This document shows, piece after piece, positions 8,376-16,972 of a stretch of DNA of 64,000 nt. The position numbers and the translations under genes are program-made. Each line of letters starts with the position of its first letter. Position 1 is the stretch's first letter. The notes under the pieces were generated by a model. It was not told the origin of the DNA, did no database searches, and saw only the letters and a list, made by a program, of their open reading frames with translations. The DNA comes from Dolomitihabitans soli (GTDB lineage Bacteria > Actinomycetota > Actinomycetes > Streptosporangiales > Streptosporangiaceae), in the NCBI RefSeq assembly GCF_022213955.1, contig NZ_JAKNTW010000040.1, positions 1-64,000 on the forward strand, in the 5' to 3' direction.

Positions 8376-8621
8376 GTGATCAAGACACTTCGCCCGCGGG
8401 ACTACAACGAGGCGATCTACGTCGGGCACTACTTCCGTACGGGCATCCCCGTGGTGATGGACCTCACCCAGTTGCCGGACGGCGAGGCTCAGCAGTTCAT
8501 CGACTTCGCCGCTGGCCTGGTGTGCGGCAGGGGCGGGGACATGGAACGCCTGGCGCCCAAGATGTTCTTACTGCTGCCGAGTCGGGCATCCGTTCAGCCA
8601 TCGACCACCGTGCCCGTATAG
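8376..8621 (+). CDS. SepF-like protein (stand-alone SepF domain)
   Basis: 81 residues that match the conserved core of the cell-division factor SepF: IKTLRPRDYNEA, GIPVVMDLTQLPDGEAQQF, DFAAGLVCGRGGDMERLAPKMFLL. SepF proteins tether FtsZ filaments at the septum. Housekeeping SepF is ~150-200 residues with a long N-terminal amphipathic region; here only the core is present, so this is a paralogue of unknown role. The start is GTG at 8376. Its 3' end overlaps the convergent GNAT gene by 28 bp. The 282-bp stretch before it (8094-8375) shows no recognisable gene. Confidence 0.7.
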   Translation: MIKTLRPRDYNEAIYVGHYFRTGIPVVMDLTQLPDGEAQQFIDFAAGLVCGRGGDMERLAPKMFLLLPSRASVQPSTTVPV

Positions 8622-9052
8622 GGGGTGTTGTCGACTTTCCGCCCGAAGGCCGACAGTCCCTGCTCGTGATGTTCGATCATGCCGAATTTCCGGTAGAAGG
8701 CGTGGTTGTTCTTACCGTCGGGCGTGGATTCATGATCGGTGGTCAGCACGAAATACCTGCAGTGCGCATATCTCTCTATAAGGTGTTCCAGAAGCTGTCG
8801 GCCGATCCCCTGACCGTGAAACTTCGCATTGACCAACAGCTCTTGGACATAGCAGATCATTTCATCATCAGAAACAGTTCTTGCAAGGCCGAGAAGATTG
8901 CCCGATTCGTCACGGGCGGCGATGACGAGATGCGAACTCACCAGACTGCGGCAGACTTTGGCGATGTCCCGCGTCCAGGGTTCCCAGCCCACCGAATCGT
9001 AAAGCCGAAAGATCTCATCCTCGTCGAATGACGTCTCCACAGCGATGATCAC
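8594..9052 (-). CDS. GNAT-family N-acetyltransferase
   Basis: 152 residues. The acetyl-CoA binding signature is very clear: LLVNAKFHGQGIGRQLLEHLIER (Q/R-x-x-G-x-G/A). Other conserved parts are GLARTVSDDEMICYVQ and NHAFYRKFGMI. Substrate unknown. GTG at 9050-9052 is chosen because GGAGG lies 8 nt upstream; an upstream ATG would place that site inside the gene. Confidence 0.85.
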   Translation of the reverse strand: MIIAVETSFDEDEIFRLYDSVGWEPWTRDIAKVCRSLVSSHLVIAARDESGNLLGLARTVSDDEMICYVQELLVNAKFHGQGIGRQLLEHLIERYAHCRYFVLTTDHESTPDGKNNHAFYRKFGMIEHHEQGLSAFGRKVDNTPYTGTVVDG

Positions 9053-9186
9053 GCTGATGACCTCCTGGTTCCGATACGGGTAGCGCACCCGATCCTATGA
9101 AAGTCCGCGCCCCGCACCGCCGGCAACGTGAGCGCGGCCACATCGGCGGTAGACAGACACCGCGTCCATCTGCCACCATTCACACC

Positions 9187-9225
9187 ATGATCTTTGGAAA
9201 GGACGACGCCACCTTCATCTGGTGA
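9187..9225 (+). other. Possible 12-codon leader ORF coupled to the DUF6745 gene
   Basis: ATG at 9187 opens a 12-residue frame (MIFGKDDATFIW) whose TGA overlaps the GTG start of the next gene as GTGA. The next gene has no ribosome binding site at the proper distance, so reinitiation after this short frame would explain its translation. This rests on layout only. Confidence 0.3.
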
Positions 9226-10304
9226 GCGTCCCCGTGCAGCGGGAAGCTGCCGAAATCCGCGAAGAATGGCTGGGCCGGGCGTTGTCGACGCTGCCCGCCG
9301 ACCGCCCTGCCGCAGAGGCCGCCGTCTCTGGGCTGTACAGCCTGATCGGGCTCGCTCCACCACGTTTCCACTGGGTCTCGTCACCGGTCGCGGCCCTGAC
9401 GACCGTCCCACCGGGTATGCGTCCACGGCCGTCCGAGACCGTCGAGCGCCTGTCCGAATGGCCGCTGCCACCTCGCCTCTCGTCCCTGATGAGACAGCTG
9501 TGCCGCGAACTCGACGCCCAGGTCAGATGGGTCCATCAAGGGATGGACCGGATGATCCGCCACGAGGTGCGCAGCTCGCTCTCACGATCCACCGACGGTT
9601 CGCTCTTCATGTCGCTCCGAGCGGCGCACGACCCGCAGCTCGTGATGCGAACCGGCTGGTACGACACGCAGTGCGCCTCCTGGGTCGCCCACTATGACGC
9701 GCTCCGCCGTACGGCCGGCGTGTTCTTCGCTCCCGAACAGACCCGGCAGTTCGAACTGTGGGCGACAGTGGCTCGGTCCTGCGGCTGGTGGTGGCCCCGT
9801 GAAGACGTGTGCGTCATCTCCGAACGGCCCGTCGCCGTGCACACGGAGGTGTTCGGCGACAGCGGCGAAGTGCGGCTGCACCATGCGGACGGTCCCGCGA
9901 TGCGTTACGCGGACGGGTGGGACGTCCACGCCTGGCACGGGACGCGGGTGCCCGCCTGGGTGATCACGGACCCGGATGTCCGGCGGATCTCACGAGAGGC
10001 GAACGTCGAGGTCAGGCGGTGCGCGATCGAGCACATCGGCTGGTCGTCCTACATCGACCAAGCCGGGCTGCGGCTGGTCGCGTCCGCACCCGACCCCGGC
10101 AATCCCGGCTCCGAACTACGGCTCTACGACATGCGCGCGGAGACCAAGGTGCTCCTCGCGGTCAACGGATCCGTCGAACGCGACGGCCACCGCCGCCGGT
10201 ACGGGCTCACCGTGCCGGGCTTCTTCGACGATCCGATCGCCGCCGCCGGCTGGACCTACGGGTTGCCCGCCGAGCAGTACGCCCTACTCGCCCGCCGAAC
10301 CTGA
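9222..10304 (+). CDS. DUF6745-type protein
   Basis: 360 residues, soluble, rich in Trp and His. The C-terminal half contains HHADGPAMRYADGWDVHAWHGTRVP-like sequence and VRRCAIEHIGWSSYI, then LRLYDMRAETKVLLAVNGS; these recur in a family of actinobacterial proteins I know as DUF6745, function unknown. GTG at 9222 overlaps the stop of a possible leader. A small partner gene follows after 10 bp, and both end at a strong hairpin (10762). Confidence 0.7.
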   Translation: MSVPVQREAAEIREEWLGRALSTLPADRPAAEAAVSGLYSLIGLAPPRFHWVSSPVAALTTVPPGMRPRPSETVERLSEWPLPPRLSSLMRQLCRELDAQVRWVHQGMDRMIRHEVRSSLSRSTDGSLFMSLRAAHDPQLVMRTGWYDTQCASWVAHYDALRRTAGVFFAPEQTRQFELWATVARSCGWWWPREDVCVISERPVAVHTEVFGDSGEVRLHHADGPAMRYADGWDVHAWHGTRVPAWVITDPDVRRISREANVEVRRCAIEHIGWSSYIDQAGLRLVASAPDPGNPGSELRLYDMRAETKVLLAVNGSVERDGHRRRYGLTVPGFFDDPIAAAGWTYGLPAEQYALLARRT

Positions 10305-10314
10305 GGTGACTTCC

Positions 10315-10752
10315 ATGACTGTGACACTCGCATCCCTCTCCCAGCAGACCGGGCTCGCCGTACTCGACCACCTTGAGCAGTCGGTGACCATCCCCGTCGT
10401 CGACGGACTCCAGGCTCAGGGCGACCTCATCGTCATCCCGCTGTCCGTCATCGCGTCCTCCATACGGATCTGGTCGGACACCAAATGGACCGACGTGCCC
10501 CCAGAAGGGGTCGAGCTGCTTCGTAGCGAGGCCGGGGGCAACCCGCACACGCTCGTCGCCGACCCCGGCACCTGCCGGTGGGCGACCAACGTGGCGGACT
10601 CGGACAGGCTGGCGATCGGCGTCTTCACGACCTCGGCCGTCGCCTACCTGCTGCATCCCGAGCACGGGGCCACCGGCTGCACCCCCGGCACGTACGTGAT
10701 CCGGCGGCAGCGCGAGCAGGAAGGCCGCCGGGCACGCCTCGTCGCCGACTGA
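10315..10752 (+). CDS. Conserved partner of the DUF6745 protein
   Basis: 145 residues, soluble. The sequence (LDHLEQSVTIPVVDGLQAQGD, then GGNPHTLVADPGTCRW and GVFTTSAVAYLLHPEHG) is not one whose function I can name, but proteins of this kind usually sit next to DUF6745 genes. The ATG at 10315 lies 10 bp after the previous stop with GAGGTGACTTCC before it. It is the last gene before the terminator. Confidence 0.65.
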   Translation: MTVTLASLSQQTGLAVLDHLEQSVTIPVVDGLQAQGDLIVIPLSVIASSIRIWSDTKWTDVPPEGVELLRSEAGGNPHTLVADPGTCRWATNVADSDRLAIGVFTTSAVAYLLHPEHGATGCTPGTYVIRRQREQEGRRARLVAD

Positions 10753-10761
10753 CACGCACCA

Positions 10762-10803
10762 GCAAGGCCCCTGAACGGCGTATCGCCCGTTCAGGGGCCT
10801 TGC
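10762..10803. terminator. Strong bidirectional terminator
   Basis: gcaaggcccctgaacgg (10762-10778) pairs perfectly over 17 bp with ccgttcaggggccttgc (10787-10803), loop of 8 nt. It lies between two convergent transcription units (DUF6745 pair and P450), so it can stop both. Confidence 0.85.
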
Positions 10804-10871
10804 CGCCGATCGGCCCAGACGGTTCTCGCCCAGCTGATGACGATCGCCGGACCTTGGGAGTCGCTGCGGGA

Positions 10872-12029
10872 TCAGCCCTTCAGCCGCACCGGCAGGGCGG
10901 TCAACCTGCTCCCCTGGATGCCACCGAGGTCACGTTGCCGGAGTTCGGCGTACGGCACGGCGAGGCGCGCGTCGGGGAAGTCGGTCCGAAGGACCTCCAC
11001 GATCGCGCGCAACTCCAGTTGGGCGAGATGCGCGCCGGTGCAGTAGTGGGGGCCCGCGCCGAAGGCGAGGTCCGGCCCGATCGTGCGGCCGGGGTCGGTG
11101 TTGACGCCCTGGATGTCGATGAGTATCGGGGAGCGGGCGGGGAGCCGTACCCCGGCGAGGTCGAGGTCGGCGGCGGCGAATCGCCAGAGGGTGAAGGGCG
11201 CCGGCGAGTGGTCGCGCAGGATGTCGCGCACGACCTCCTCGACTGTGGCCTCTTCCGCCGCCGCAGGGTCGGCGTTGAGGACGTGTGCGAGCAGGAAACC
11301 GAGCGAGGGGTCGGTGGTCAGTTGCCCGGCGTAGATCAGGGTGAAGAGCAGATAGTGCAGCTGCGTCTCGGTGATCTCGTCGGGGACCCGCTCACGCAGC
11401 TCGGCGGCGAGACCGTGCCGGCCGTCCTCCAGCGCGGCGGTGGCCAGGTCTCCGAAGGCGGCCATCGCCCTACCGACCTCCGCGGGATCGTCGCTGTGCA
11501 TGCGCCGGCAGGCGGCGATGGCCTGATCGATGCGGTCGAGCGGTACGCCGAGCACGTCGCAGACCACGGTGAGCGGGAACCGGGTGGTGAAGTCGGCCAT
11601 CAGGTCGACCGTTCCTCCGGTGCCGGCGACGGCGGTGAGCTGGTCGCGGGCGAACGCGGTGATCCGTTCGGTGTACTCGCTCATCCGCCGGGCCGTGAAG
11701 AGCGGGGCGTGTGCCCGGCGCAGCAGGGTGTGCGCCGGGCCGTCCGAAGTGGTGAGCGACGGTTGGTCGGCGGCGGTCGGTTCGAGCCCCGCGATCCGCG
11801 GATCCCAGCCGGCCGGCGCGTAGGCGGGGTCTTTGACGATGCCGGGATGGACCAGGGCCTCGCGGGCGAGAACGTCATCGGTGATGATCCACACCGGGCC
11901 GCCGGCCGGAGCTTCGGCCCGGACGATGGGGCCGGCGGCGCGCAACACGGCGCGAGCGGGATGGGGTTCGTCGATGCGGCGAGTGGTGACGGCGAACGGA
12001 TCGACGGTGGCATCGGGCGCGACGGTCAT
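10872..12029 (-). CDS. Cytochrome P450
   Basis: 385 residues. The heme loop FGAGPHYCTGAHLA (F-G-x-G-x-H-x-C-x-G) carries the axial Cys near residue 330, and an ExxR-type helix is present (EEVVRDILR). The I-helix reads YAGQLTTDP: the Gly and Thr are there, but the usual acidic residue before the Thr is replaced, so proton delivery may be unusual. A soluble monooxygenase needing ferredoxin partners, none of which is nearby. It lies just downstream of, and codirectional with, the MFS exporter at 12128, suggesting tailoring or detoxification. Confidence 0.9.
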   Translation of the reverse strand: MTVAPDATVDPFAVTTRRIDEPHPARAVLRAAGPIVRAEAPAGGPVWIITDDVLAREALVHPGIVKDPAYAPAGWDPRIAGLEPTAADQPSLTTSDGPAHTLLRRAHAPLFTARRMSEYTERITAFARDQLTAVAGTGGTVDLMADFTTRFPLTVVCDVLGVPLDRIDQAIAACRRMHSDDPAEVGRAMAAFGDLATAALEDGRHGLAAELRERVPDEITETQLHYLLFTLIYAGQLTTDPSLGFLLAHVLNADPAAAEEATVEEVVRDILRDHSPAPFTLWRFAAADLDLAGVRLPARSPILIDIQGVNTDPGRTIGPDLAFGAGPHYCTGAHLAQLELRAIVEVLRTDFPDARLAVPYAELRQRDLGGIQGSRLTALPVRLKG

Positions 12030-12127
12030 CGGCTCTCCTTCGGGGAGGTTGTCCGGGAGTGTTGCCCGGGAGTGTTGTCTGGGAGTTTCGTCGGGGTGGA
12101 GGGGATCTCAGATGCGACGGGCACAGG

Positions 12128-13603
12128 TCACTCGTGAGCCGCGTTCGCGCGGGCGGGGAGCAGGAACATGAGGGCGGCCGCGGCGGCGTAGCAGGCGATC
12201 TGCCACGGCAGGATCGTGGTCAGCGCGTCGCCGTACGCGGTGAGGCGGGTGGCTCCACCGGTGAAGGAGCTCTCCAGCTGGGCGAAGAACACCGCGCCGA
12301 GGACGGCGACGCCGAGCGCGTTGCCGAGTTGGGTGACGGTGGTGAGGACACCGCCCGCGGCGCCGGCGTCCTTGGCGGGGATGCCGGCGAGGATGACGTT
12401 GATCAGCGACGGGGCGGTGAGTCCCAGCCCCATCCCGCCCAGGAACAGGGGCGCGGCCAGGGCCCAGTAGGAGGGGGCCGCGCCGTCACCGACGGCCAGG
12501 AGCAGGATGACCTGGGACGCGGCCAGCATCAGGGCGCCGCTGACGAGCAGAGCGCGGCCGGCACGGTGGGCGAGCTGGGCACCGACCCCCGCGGTGATGA
12601 TCGAGCCGACGGCGTAGGGCAGGATCACCAGACCGGTTTCGAGCGTGGTGCGTCCGGTGCCGAACTGGAGGTAGAGCGACAACAGCAGAAAGAAGGCACC
12701 GAGCGCTCCGAAGAACAGCAGGGAGATCGACAGACCGCCGGTGAAGGCGCGCACCCGCAGGAGGGCGGGGTCCAGGATGGGCTGCTCACCGCTGCCGGCA
12801 AGCCGCCGTTCCCTGACCAGGAACAGGAGGGTGACCGGTACCGAGCAGGCCAGGATGGCGAAGCCCCACCAGGGCCAGCCCCAGTCGCGCCCTTGCACCA
12901 GAGGCAGGAGCAGGAGCACCGCGGCGGCGGCGGCGAGCACCGCGCCGGGCAGGTCCAGCCCGGTTCCGCCCTGCGCCCGGGACTCGGGGATGAAGCGGAT
13001 CCCGATGATCAGCCCGATGATCGCGATCGGCACGTTGACCCAGAAGATCGCTCGCCAGCCCAGGCCGAACAGGTCGGCTTCGGTCAGGATCCCGCCGAGC
13101 AGCGGTCCGGCCACCGAGGCCAGGCCGAGCACGGCGCCGTACACGCCGAGTGCCTTCGCCCGCGCCTCGGGCGCGAACGAGGCACGGATCATGCCGAACA
13201 CCTGGGGGATCATCAGTCCGCCTGCCAGGCCCTGCGCGATCCGCATGCCGATCAGCGCGCCAGAGGTCGGCGCCAGCCCGCAGCCGGCCGAGGCCAGCGT
13301 GAACGCGGCCAGGCCCAAAAGGAACACGCGGCGACGCCCGTACTGGTCACCGATGCGACCGCCGGTGATCAGGCCCGCTCCGACCGAGAGCGTGTACCCG
13401 GCCAGCATCCACTGCACGGCGGTCTCACCGGCGCCCAGGTCCTCGGCGATCGCCGGGGCCGCCACGCTGACGATCGTGGCGTCGAGGAGCTCCATGAAGG
13501 CCGCGATGAGGATCGCGGCCAGGACGACGGCCGCCGTACGTCCGGTCAGCAGGGCAGTGGTCGTGGTGCCGCCGCCATCGCTGCGATGGGAGGTGGTGGT
13601 CAT
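12128..13603 (-). CDS. MFS multidrug exporter (EmrB/QacA, DHA2)
   Basis: About 491 residues with fourteen predicted membrane helices. Signature parts are ELLDATIVSVAAPAI in TM1, motif A GGRIGDQYGRRR and the antiporter motif region GLASVAGPLLGG. It exports drugs by proton antiport. ATG 13601-13603 is taken as start; an upstream ATG (13627) has no ribosome binding site. It is divergent from the MarR gene at 13736, with two dyad repeats in between that are good operators. Confidence 0.85.
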   Translation of the reverse strand: MTTTSHRSDGGGTTTTALLTGRTAAVVLAAILIAAFMELLDATIVSVAAPAIAEDLGAGETAVQWMLAGYTLSVGAGLITGGRIGDQYGRRRVFLLGLAAFTLASAGCGLAPTSGALIGMRIAQGLAGGLMIPQVFGMIRASFAPEARAKALGVYGAVLGLASVAGPLLGGILTEADLFGLGWRAIFWVNVPIAIIGLIIGIRFIPESRAQGGTGLDLPGAVLAAAAAVLLLLPLVQGRDWGWPWWGFAILACSVPVTLLFLVRERRLAGSGEQPILDPALLRVRAFTGGLSISLLFFGALGAFFLLLSLYLQFGTGRTTLETGLVILPYAVGSIITAGVGAQLAHRAGRALLVSGALMLAASQVILLLAVGDGAAPSYWALAAPLFLGGMGLGLTAPSLINVILAGIPAKDAGAAGGVLTTVTQLGNALGVAVLGAVFFAQLESSFTGGATRLTAYGDALTTILPWQIACYAAAAALMFLLPARANAAHE

Positions 13604-13660
13604 GCTGCTACTGCACTCCTGGGGCATAGGGGGATGCGATAATGTTGCTGCACTACACAG

Positions 13661-13711
13661 TTACTGCGCGACGCAGCTAATGTATAGCACAGTTACTGCG
13701 CCGCGCAGCAA
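13661..13711. promoter_or_regulatory. Tandem dyads between MFS exporter and MarR gene
   Basis: Two related inverted repeats: ttactgcgcgacgcagctaa (13661-13680) and ttactgcgccgcgcagcaa (13693-13711), each preceded by cacag. Core arms are ctgcg/cgcag. They start 32 bp apart, about three helical turns, in the divergent promoter region. MarR dimers bind such elements; a looser third match (ttgctgcactac) lies at 13645. Confidence 0.7.
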
Positions 13712-13735
13712 TCACAATGGGATGGGTGTGTCACC

Positions 13736-14233
13736 GTGACGAAGCCGAACCAGGAGAGGGAAGCGCTACTCGCCGAACTCGTCGGAGCCTCGGTGCCCGG
13801 CTGGGCGATCCTGGTCGTACAGCTCAACAACGTCGTGGCCCGGCGGCTGGGCGTCTCCGACACCGACGTGCAATGCCTGCACGTGCTGGGCCGGTACGGC
13901 CCGGCGACACCCGGCGAGTTGGCCAAGCGCGTCAACCTCACCACCGGATCGGCCTCCCGCATGATCGACCGGCTTGTCGCCGCGGACTGCGTCCGCCGCA
14001 TACCCGACCCCGGCGACCGCAGGCGGGTCCTCATCGAGCCCACCCAGGAAGGACTCGACCGGGTCGGCTCCGCCTACGCGGGACTGATCGAACGCACCCG
14101 GGACGACCTCGGAGACTTCACCGACGAAGAACTCCGCACCCTCCTGCGCTTCATGGGGACAGCCGAGCGCAGCACCGCCGCCGAAGTCCGCCACCTCCAG
14201 TCCGCCCCCGACGATCGGGGCGCTCACCCGTAG
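13736..14233 (+). CDS. MarR-family transcriptional regulator
   Basis: 165 residues with the MarR winged-helix core: DTDVQCLHVLGRYGPATPGELAKR, recognition helix NLTTGSASRMIDRLVAAD, wing DPGDRRRVLIEPTQEG. The start is GTG at 13736. Divergent from the DHA2 exporter; it probably represses exporter and P450 and is relieved by the exported compound (inference from layout and the dyads). Confidence 0.85.
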   Translation: MTKPNQEREALLAELVGASVPGWAILVVQLNNVVARRLGVSDTDVQCLHVLGRYGPATPGELAKRVNLTTGSASRMIDRLVAADCVRRIPDPGDRRRVLIEPTQEGLDRVGSAYAGLIERTRDDLGDFTDEELRTLLRFMGTAERSTAAEVRHLQSAPDDRGAHP

Positions 14234-14267
14234 CGGACCCTCACCGCGATGGCTCACACTTCGCACT

Positions 14268-14438
14268 GTGAATGAGGGGCGAGAGCGCGCACGGCGTTGG
14301 CTGGCCGAAGAAGGCGTCGTCCAGGTCGGCGAGGCACCGGACGGACGGTTGACGACCAACGAGGTCGCCCACACCTGGACCGGAATCGCGCTGGAGGCCT
14401 GGCCGGCCGTCCGAAAACGATCACACCATGATGCGTGA
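14268..14438 (+). pseudogene. Truncated paralogue of the gene at 28535
   Basis: GTG at 14268 opens a 56-residue frame. Its first ~45 residues (ARRWLAEEGVVQVGE, then LTTNEVAHTWTGIALE) match the N-terminus of the 258-residue protein at 28535, and the DNA just upstream (cactgtgaat / cactgtggat) matches too. After about 14400 the similarity ends and the frame stops. It is therefore a 5' fragment, not a full gene. Confidence 0.65.
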
Positions 14439-14610
14439 TGATCCGAACCTGTCAGGGAAAGCCTCCTCGGGACGGCGGTCACTGCGGATCGCATCGCCGC
14501 CGCGCCGGATGCGCCCACCCGACCGGCTGTGCAAAAGATCTTGTAGTGAGCCTGTAGTAGAGCGCCTCTCCCGTTCGTCATCCAGCTGACGAACGGAAAG
14601 GAGAACACCC

Positions 14611-15114
14611 ATGGACATGGTCACTGGTGCACAGGTGGCGGTCACCCTGCCCGTCCCGATACCACGCGAGCGGATGTGGGACTTGATCACGGCGGTGGAC
14701 CGGATCGGCGAGTGGAGCCCGGAGGCCACCGGCGCCGGCTGGTGCGACGGCGCCCAAGGCCCCGCTCCGGGTGCCCGATTCATCGCGACCAACCGGTTTG
14801 CCAACGGAGTCGAAAGCAGGGTGACCTGCGTGGTCATCGAAGCGGAGCGGCCGAGCACCTTCGCTTGGCAGGTTCTGGACAAAGCCGGCCTGGTCGGCTC
14901 GACGTGGCGCTACCAGCTGAGCGAGGGCGACGACCCGGGGAACACTCTGGTCCATCACTCGTTCACCCACGGCCCCGGTGCCAGCGGTGCCCGCGTGGCG
15001 GTCAGGGCTGATCCGCAGGCGCTCAGCGGTCGCCTGATCACCCTGTTCCACAACATGACCACCACGATCGCCGCGATGGCCGCCGCCGATTCCGCGACAG
15101 GAGCAACCCGATGA
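14611..15114 (+). CDS. SRPBCC-family (polyketide cyclase/dehydrase-like) protein
   Basis: 167 residues with the SRPBCC/START-like helix-grip fold: PRERMWDLITAVDRIGEWSP at the N-terminus, ARFIATNRFANGVESRVTCVVIEAERPSTFAW in the sheet (quoted in parts: FIATNRFANGVES, VIEAERPSTFAW), and a long C-terminal helix. The hydrophobic pocket binds lipids or aromatic ligands. It is the first gene of a three-gene unit; its stop overlaps the ATG of the YCII protein. Confidence 0.8.
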   Translation: MDMVTGAQVAVTLPVPIPRERMWDLITAVDRIGEWSPEATGAGWCDGAQGPAPGARFIATNRFANGVESRVTCVVIEAERPSTFAWQVLDKAGLVGSTWRYQLSEGDDPGNTLVHHSFTHGPGASGARVAVRADPQALSGRLITLFHNMTTTIAAMAAADSATGATR

Positions 15115-15452
15115 AGTACCTGATGCTGGTGTGCACAGACCCGAGCTACACGCCCGGACAGGACGACGGCGCCCCGGACGTGGAGGACTGGGTCACGGAG
15201 ATGGACGGCAAGGGGATCCGGCTGATGGGCAACCGCACCCGGCCGGCGAGCGACGCGACCACGGTTCGCGTCCGCGACCGTAAGGTGCTGCTGACCGACG
15301 GGCCGTACGCGGAGACCAAGGACCAGATGGCCGGCTTCGACATCCTCGAGTGCGCCGACCTCGACGAGGCCATCGACGTCGCGTCCAAGCACCCGATGGC
15401 GTGGGCCGGGATGATCGAGCTGCGTCCGTTCTGGCCCGATGACGAGGACTAG
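15111..15452 (+). CDS. YCII/DGPF-domain protein
   Basis: 113 residues. Starts MKYLMLVCTDP and carries the hallmark DGPYAETKDQMAGF (DGPF motif) followed by DLDEAIDVASKHP. Proteins of this ferredoxin-like fold are the standing partners of ECF42 sigma factors; a direct enzymatic role is not proven. The start overlaps the preceding stop. It is followed, after a 66-bp inverted repeat, by the sigma factor. Confidence 0.9.
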   Translation: MKYLMLVCTDPSYTPGQDDGAPDVEDWVTEMDGKGIRLMGNRTRPASDATTVRVRDRKVLLTDGPYAETKDQMAGFDILECADLDEAIDVASKHPMAWAGMIELRPFWPDDED

Positions 15453-15455
15453 TAC

Positions 15456-15521
15456 GGTGTCCACAGACCTTCGCCGGGGTCCAAGCGGCTCCGACCTCGG
15501 CGAACACGACTCCTGGACACC
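15456..15521. promoter_or_regulatory. Nested inverted repeat between YCII and sigma-factor genes
   Basis: ggtgtcca (15456-15463) pairs with tggacacc (15514-15521), and inside it ttcgccg (15470-15476) pairs with cggcgaa (15498-15504). It could act as an attenuator, a terminator with separate sigma-factor expression, or be a relic of a short mobile element. The two arms match exactly; the loop is long. Confidence 0.4.
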
Positions 15522-15549
15522 TCGCTGGCGGCCAAGACGGACAACGTGA

Positions 15550-16764
15550 ATGACAGCTCAGGTGAAGGACCGGATCGCCGGGATCTACGCCGACGGGTGG
15601 AGCCGGATCGTGGCCACCATGATCCGGTTCACCGGCGACTGGGACCTGGCCGAAGAGTGCGCGCAGGACGCGTTCGCACAGGCACTCCGGAGGTGGCCGG
15701 AATCCGGTGTGCCGGACCAGCCACTGGCGTGGCTGACCACCACGGCACGGCACCGCGCGATCGACCGGATGCGTCGCGCGTCGACGGAGACGGCGAAGCT
15801 GCGGAAGGTGGCCGCGATGGACCTGGAGCCGCCGCCCTACCCGAGCGACAGTGAGATCCCCGACGAGCGCCTGGAGCTCATGTTCACCTGCTGCCATCCG
15901 TCGCTGAGCCTAGATGCCCAGGTGGCGTTGACCCTGCGGAGCCTGGCCGGCATGAGCACCGCCGAGATCGCGCGGGCGTTCCTGCTGCCGGAACGCACCA
16001 TGGGCCAGCGCCTCTTTCGAGCCAAACAGAAGGTCGCGCACGCGGGCATCCCGTTTCGGGTGCCGCCCGCGCACCTGCTGCCAGACCGCCTTCCCGCCGT
16101 ACTCCACGTGCTCTATCTGCTGTTCAACGAAGGATACGGAGACCCGCAGAAGGGCCGGTTGTGCCAGGAAGCCATCCGTCTCGCGCGGGTGGCCACGGTG
16201 TTGATGCCCGACGAGCCCGAAGCGTACGGCGTGCTCGCGCTGATGTTGCTGCACGATGCCCGGCGGCCGGCGCGCATGGACGCGGCCGGCGAGCTGGTCA
16301 CCCTGGCCGAGCAGGACCGCTCGCTGTGGGATCAGGCGCAGATCGCGGAGGGCGCCACGATCTGCGAACGAGCACTACGCCGGCGCCGCGCCGGGCCGTT
16401 CCAGCTCCAGGCGGCCATCGCGGCGTGCCATGCGACCGCGCCGGTCGCGTCCCAAACGGACTGGCCACAGATCGTCGGGCTGTACACGCAGCTCGCGCGC
16501 ATCGCGCCAAGCCCGGTCGTGGATCTGAACCGTGCCGTGGCGATCGGCATGGCCAACGGTCCCGAGGAGGCGCTACCGCTGGTCGACGCGATCGCGGCGA
16601 CCGGGCAACTCGACGGCTACTACCTGCTGCACGCCACCCGCGCCGACCTGCTGCGACGCGCCGGCCGCGCACAGGAGGCGACGGCCGACTACCGCGCGGC
16701 CCTCGACCTCGCCCCCACCGACGCCGAACGTCGCTTCCTACGCAACCGGCTACAGCTCCCGTAG
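15550..16764 (+). CDS. ECF42-type RNA polymerase sigma factor
   Basis: 404 residues. The sigma-2 region lies at about residues 10-75 ([37 protein letters not shown]) and sigma-4 at about 115-165 ([29 protein letters not shown]). The long C-terminus is the TPR-like DUF6596 extension that marks the ECF42 group. Such factors redirect RNA polymerase and are genetically tied to DGPF proteins, as here. No anti-sigma gene is nearby, in line with this group. Start ATG 15550. Confidence 0.9.
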   Translation: MTAQVKDRIAGIYADGWSRIVATMIRFTGDWDLAEECAQDAFAQALRRWPESGVPDQPLAWLTTTARHRAIDRMRRASTETAKLRKVAAMDLEPPPYPSDSEIPDERLELMFTCCHPSLSLDAQVALTLRSLAGMSTAEIARAFLLPERTMGQRLFRAKQKVAHAGIPFRVPPAHLLPDRLPAVLHVLYLLFNEGYGDPQKGRLCQEAIRLARVATVLMPDEPEAYGVLALMLLHDARRPARMDAAGELVTLAEQDRSLWDQAQIAEGATICERALRRRRAGPFQLQAAIAACHATAPVASQTDWPQIVGLYTQLARIAPSPVVDLNRAVAIGMANGPEEALPLVDAIAATGQLDGYYLLHATRADLLRRAGRAQEATADYRAALDLAPTDAERRFLRNRLQLP

Positions 16765-16972
16765 AGGGAACACCTCTGGCCCTTACGAGCAGGCGCTTCT
16801 TGCTGGTGACAGCCGGCGGATCCGTGAGCTGGTATTCATCGGGCTTGTACGCTTTGGCTAGTTGTGACCTCCTCGGTCTTCTCGGGCCCTCCTTCAAGGG
16901 AACCTGGCGCGCGCGCCTCGTGATCTTGGGCGCCTCCGGCCTGTGCGTGGCGTCCCCGGGGTGGGCAGTGAT

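Noticed and set aside
10578-12137. 519-codon plus-strand frame over the P450 gene
   Set aside because: Antisense of the P450, with Gly/Glu/Arg-rich composition and no motif.
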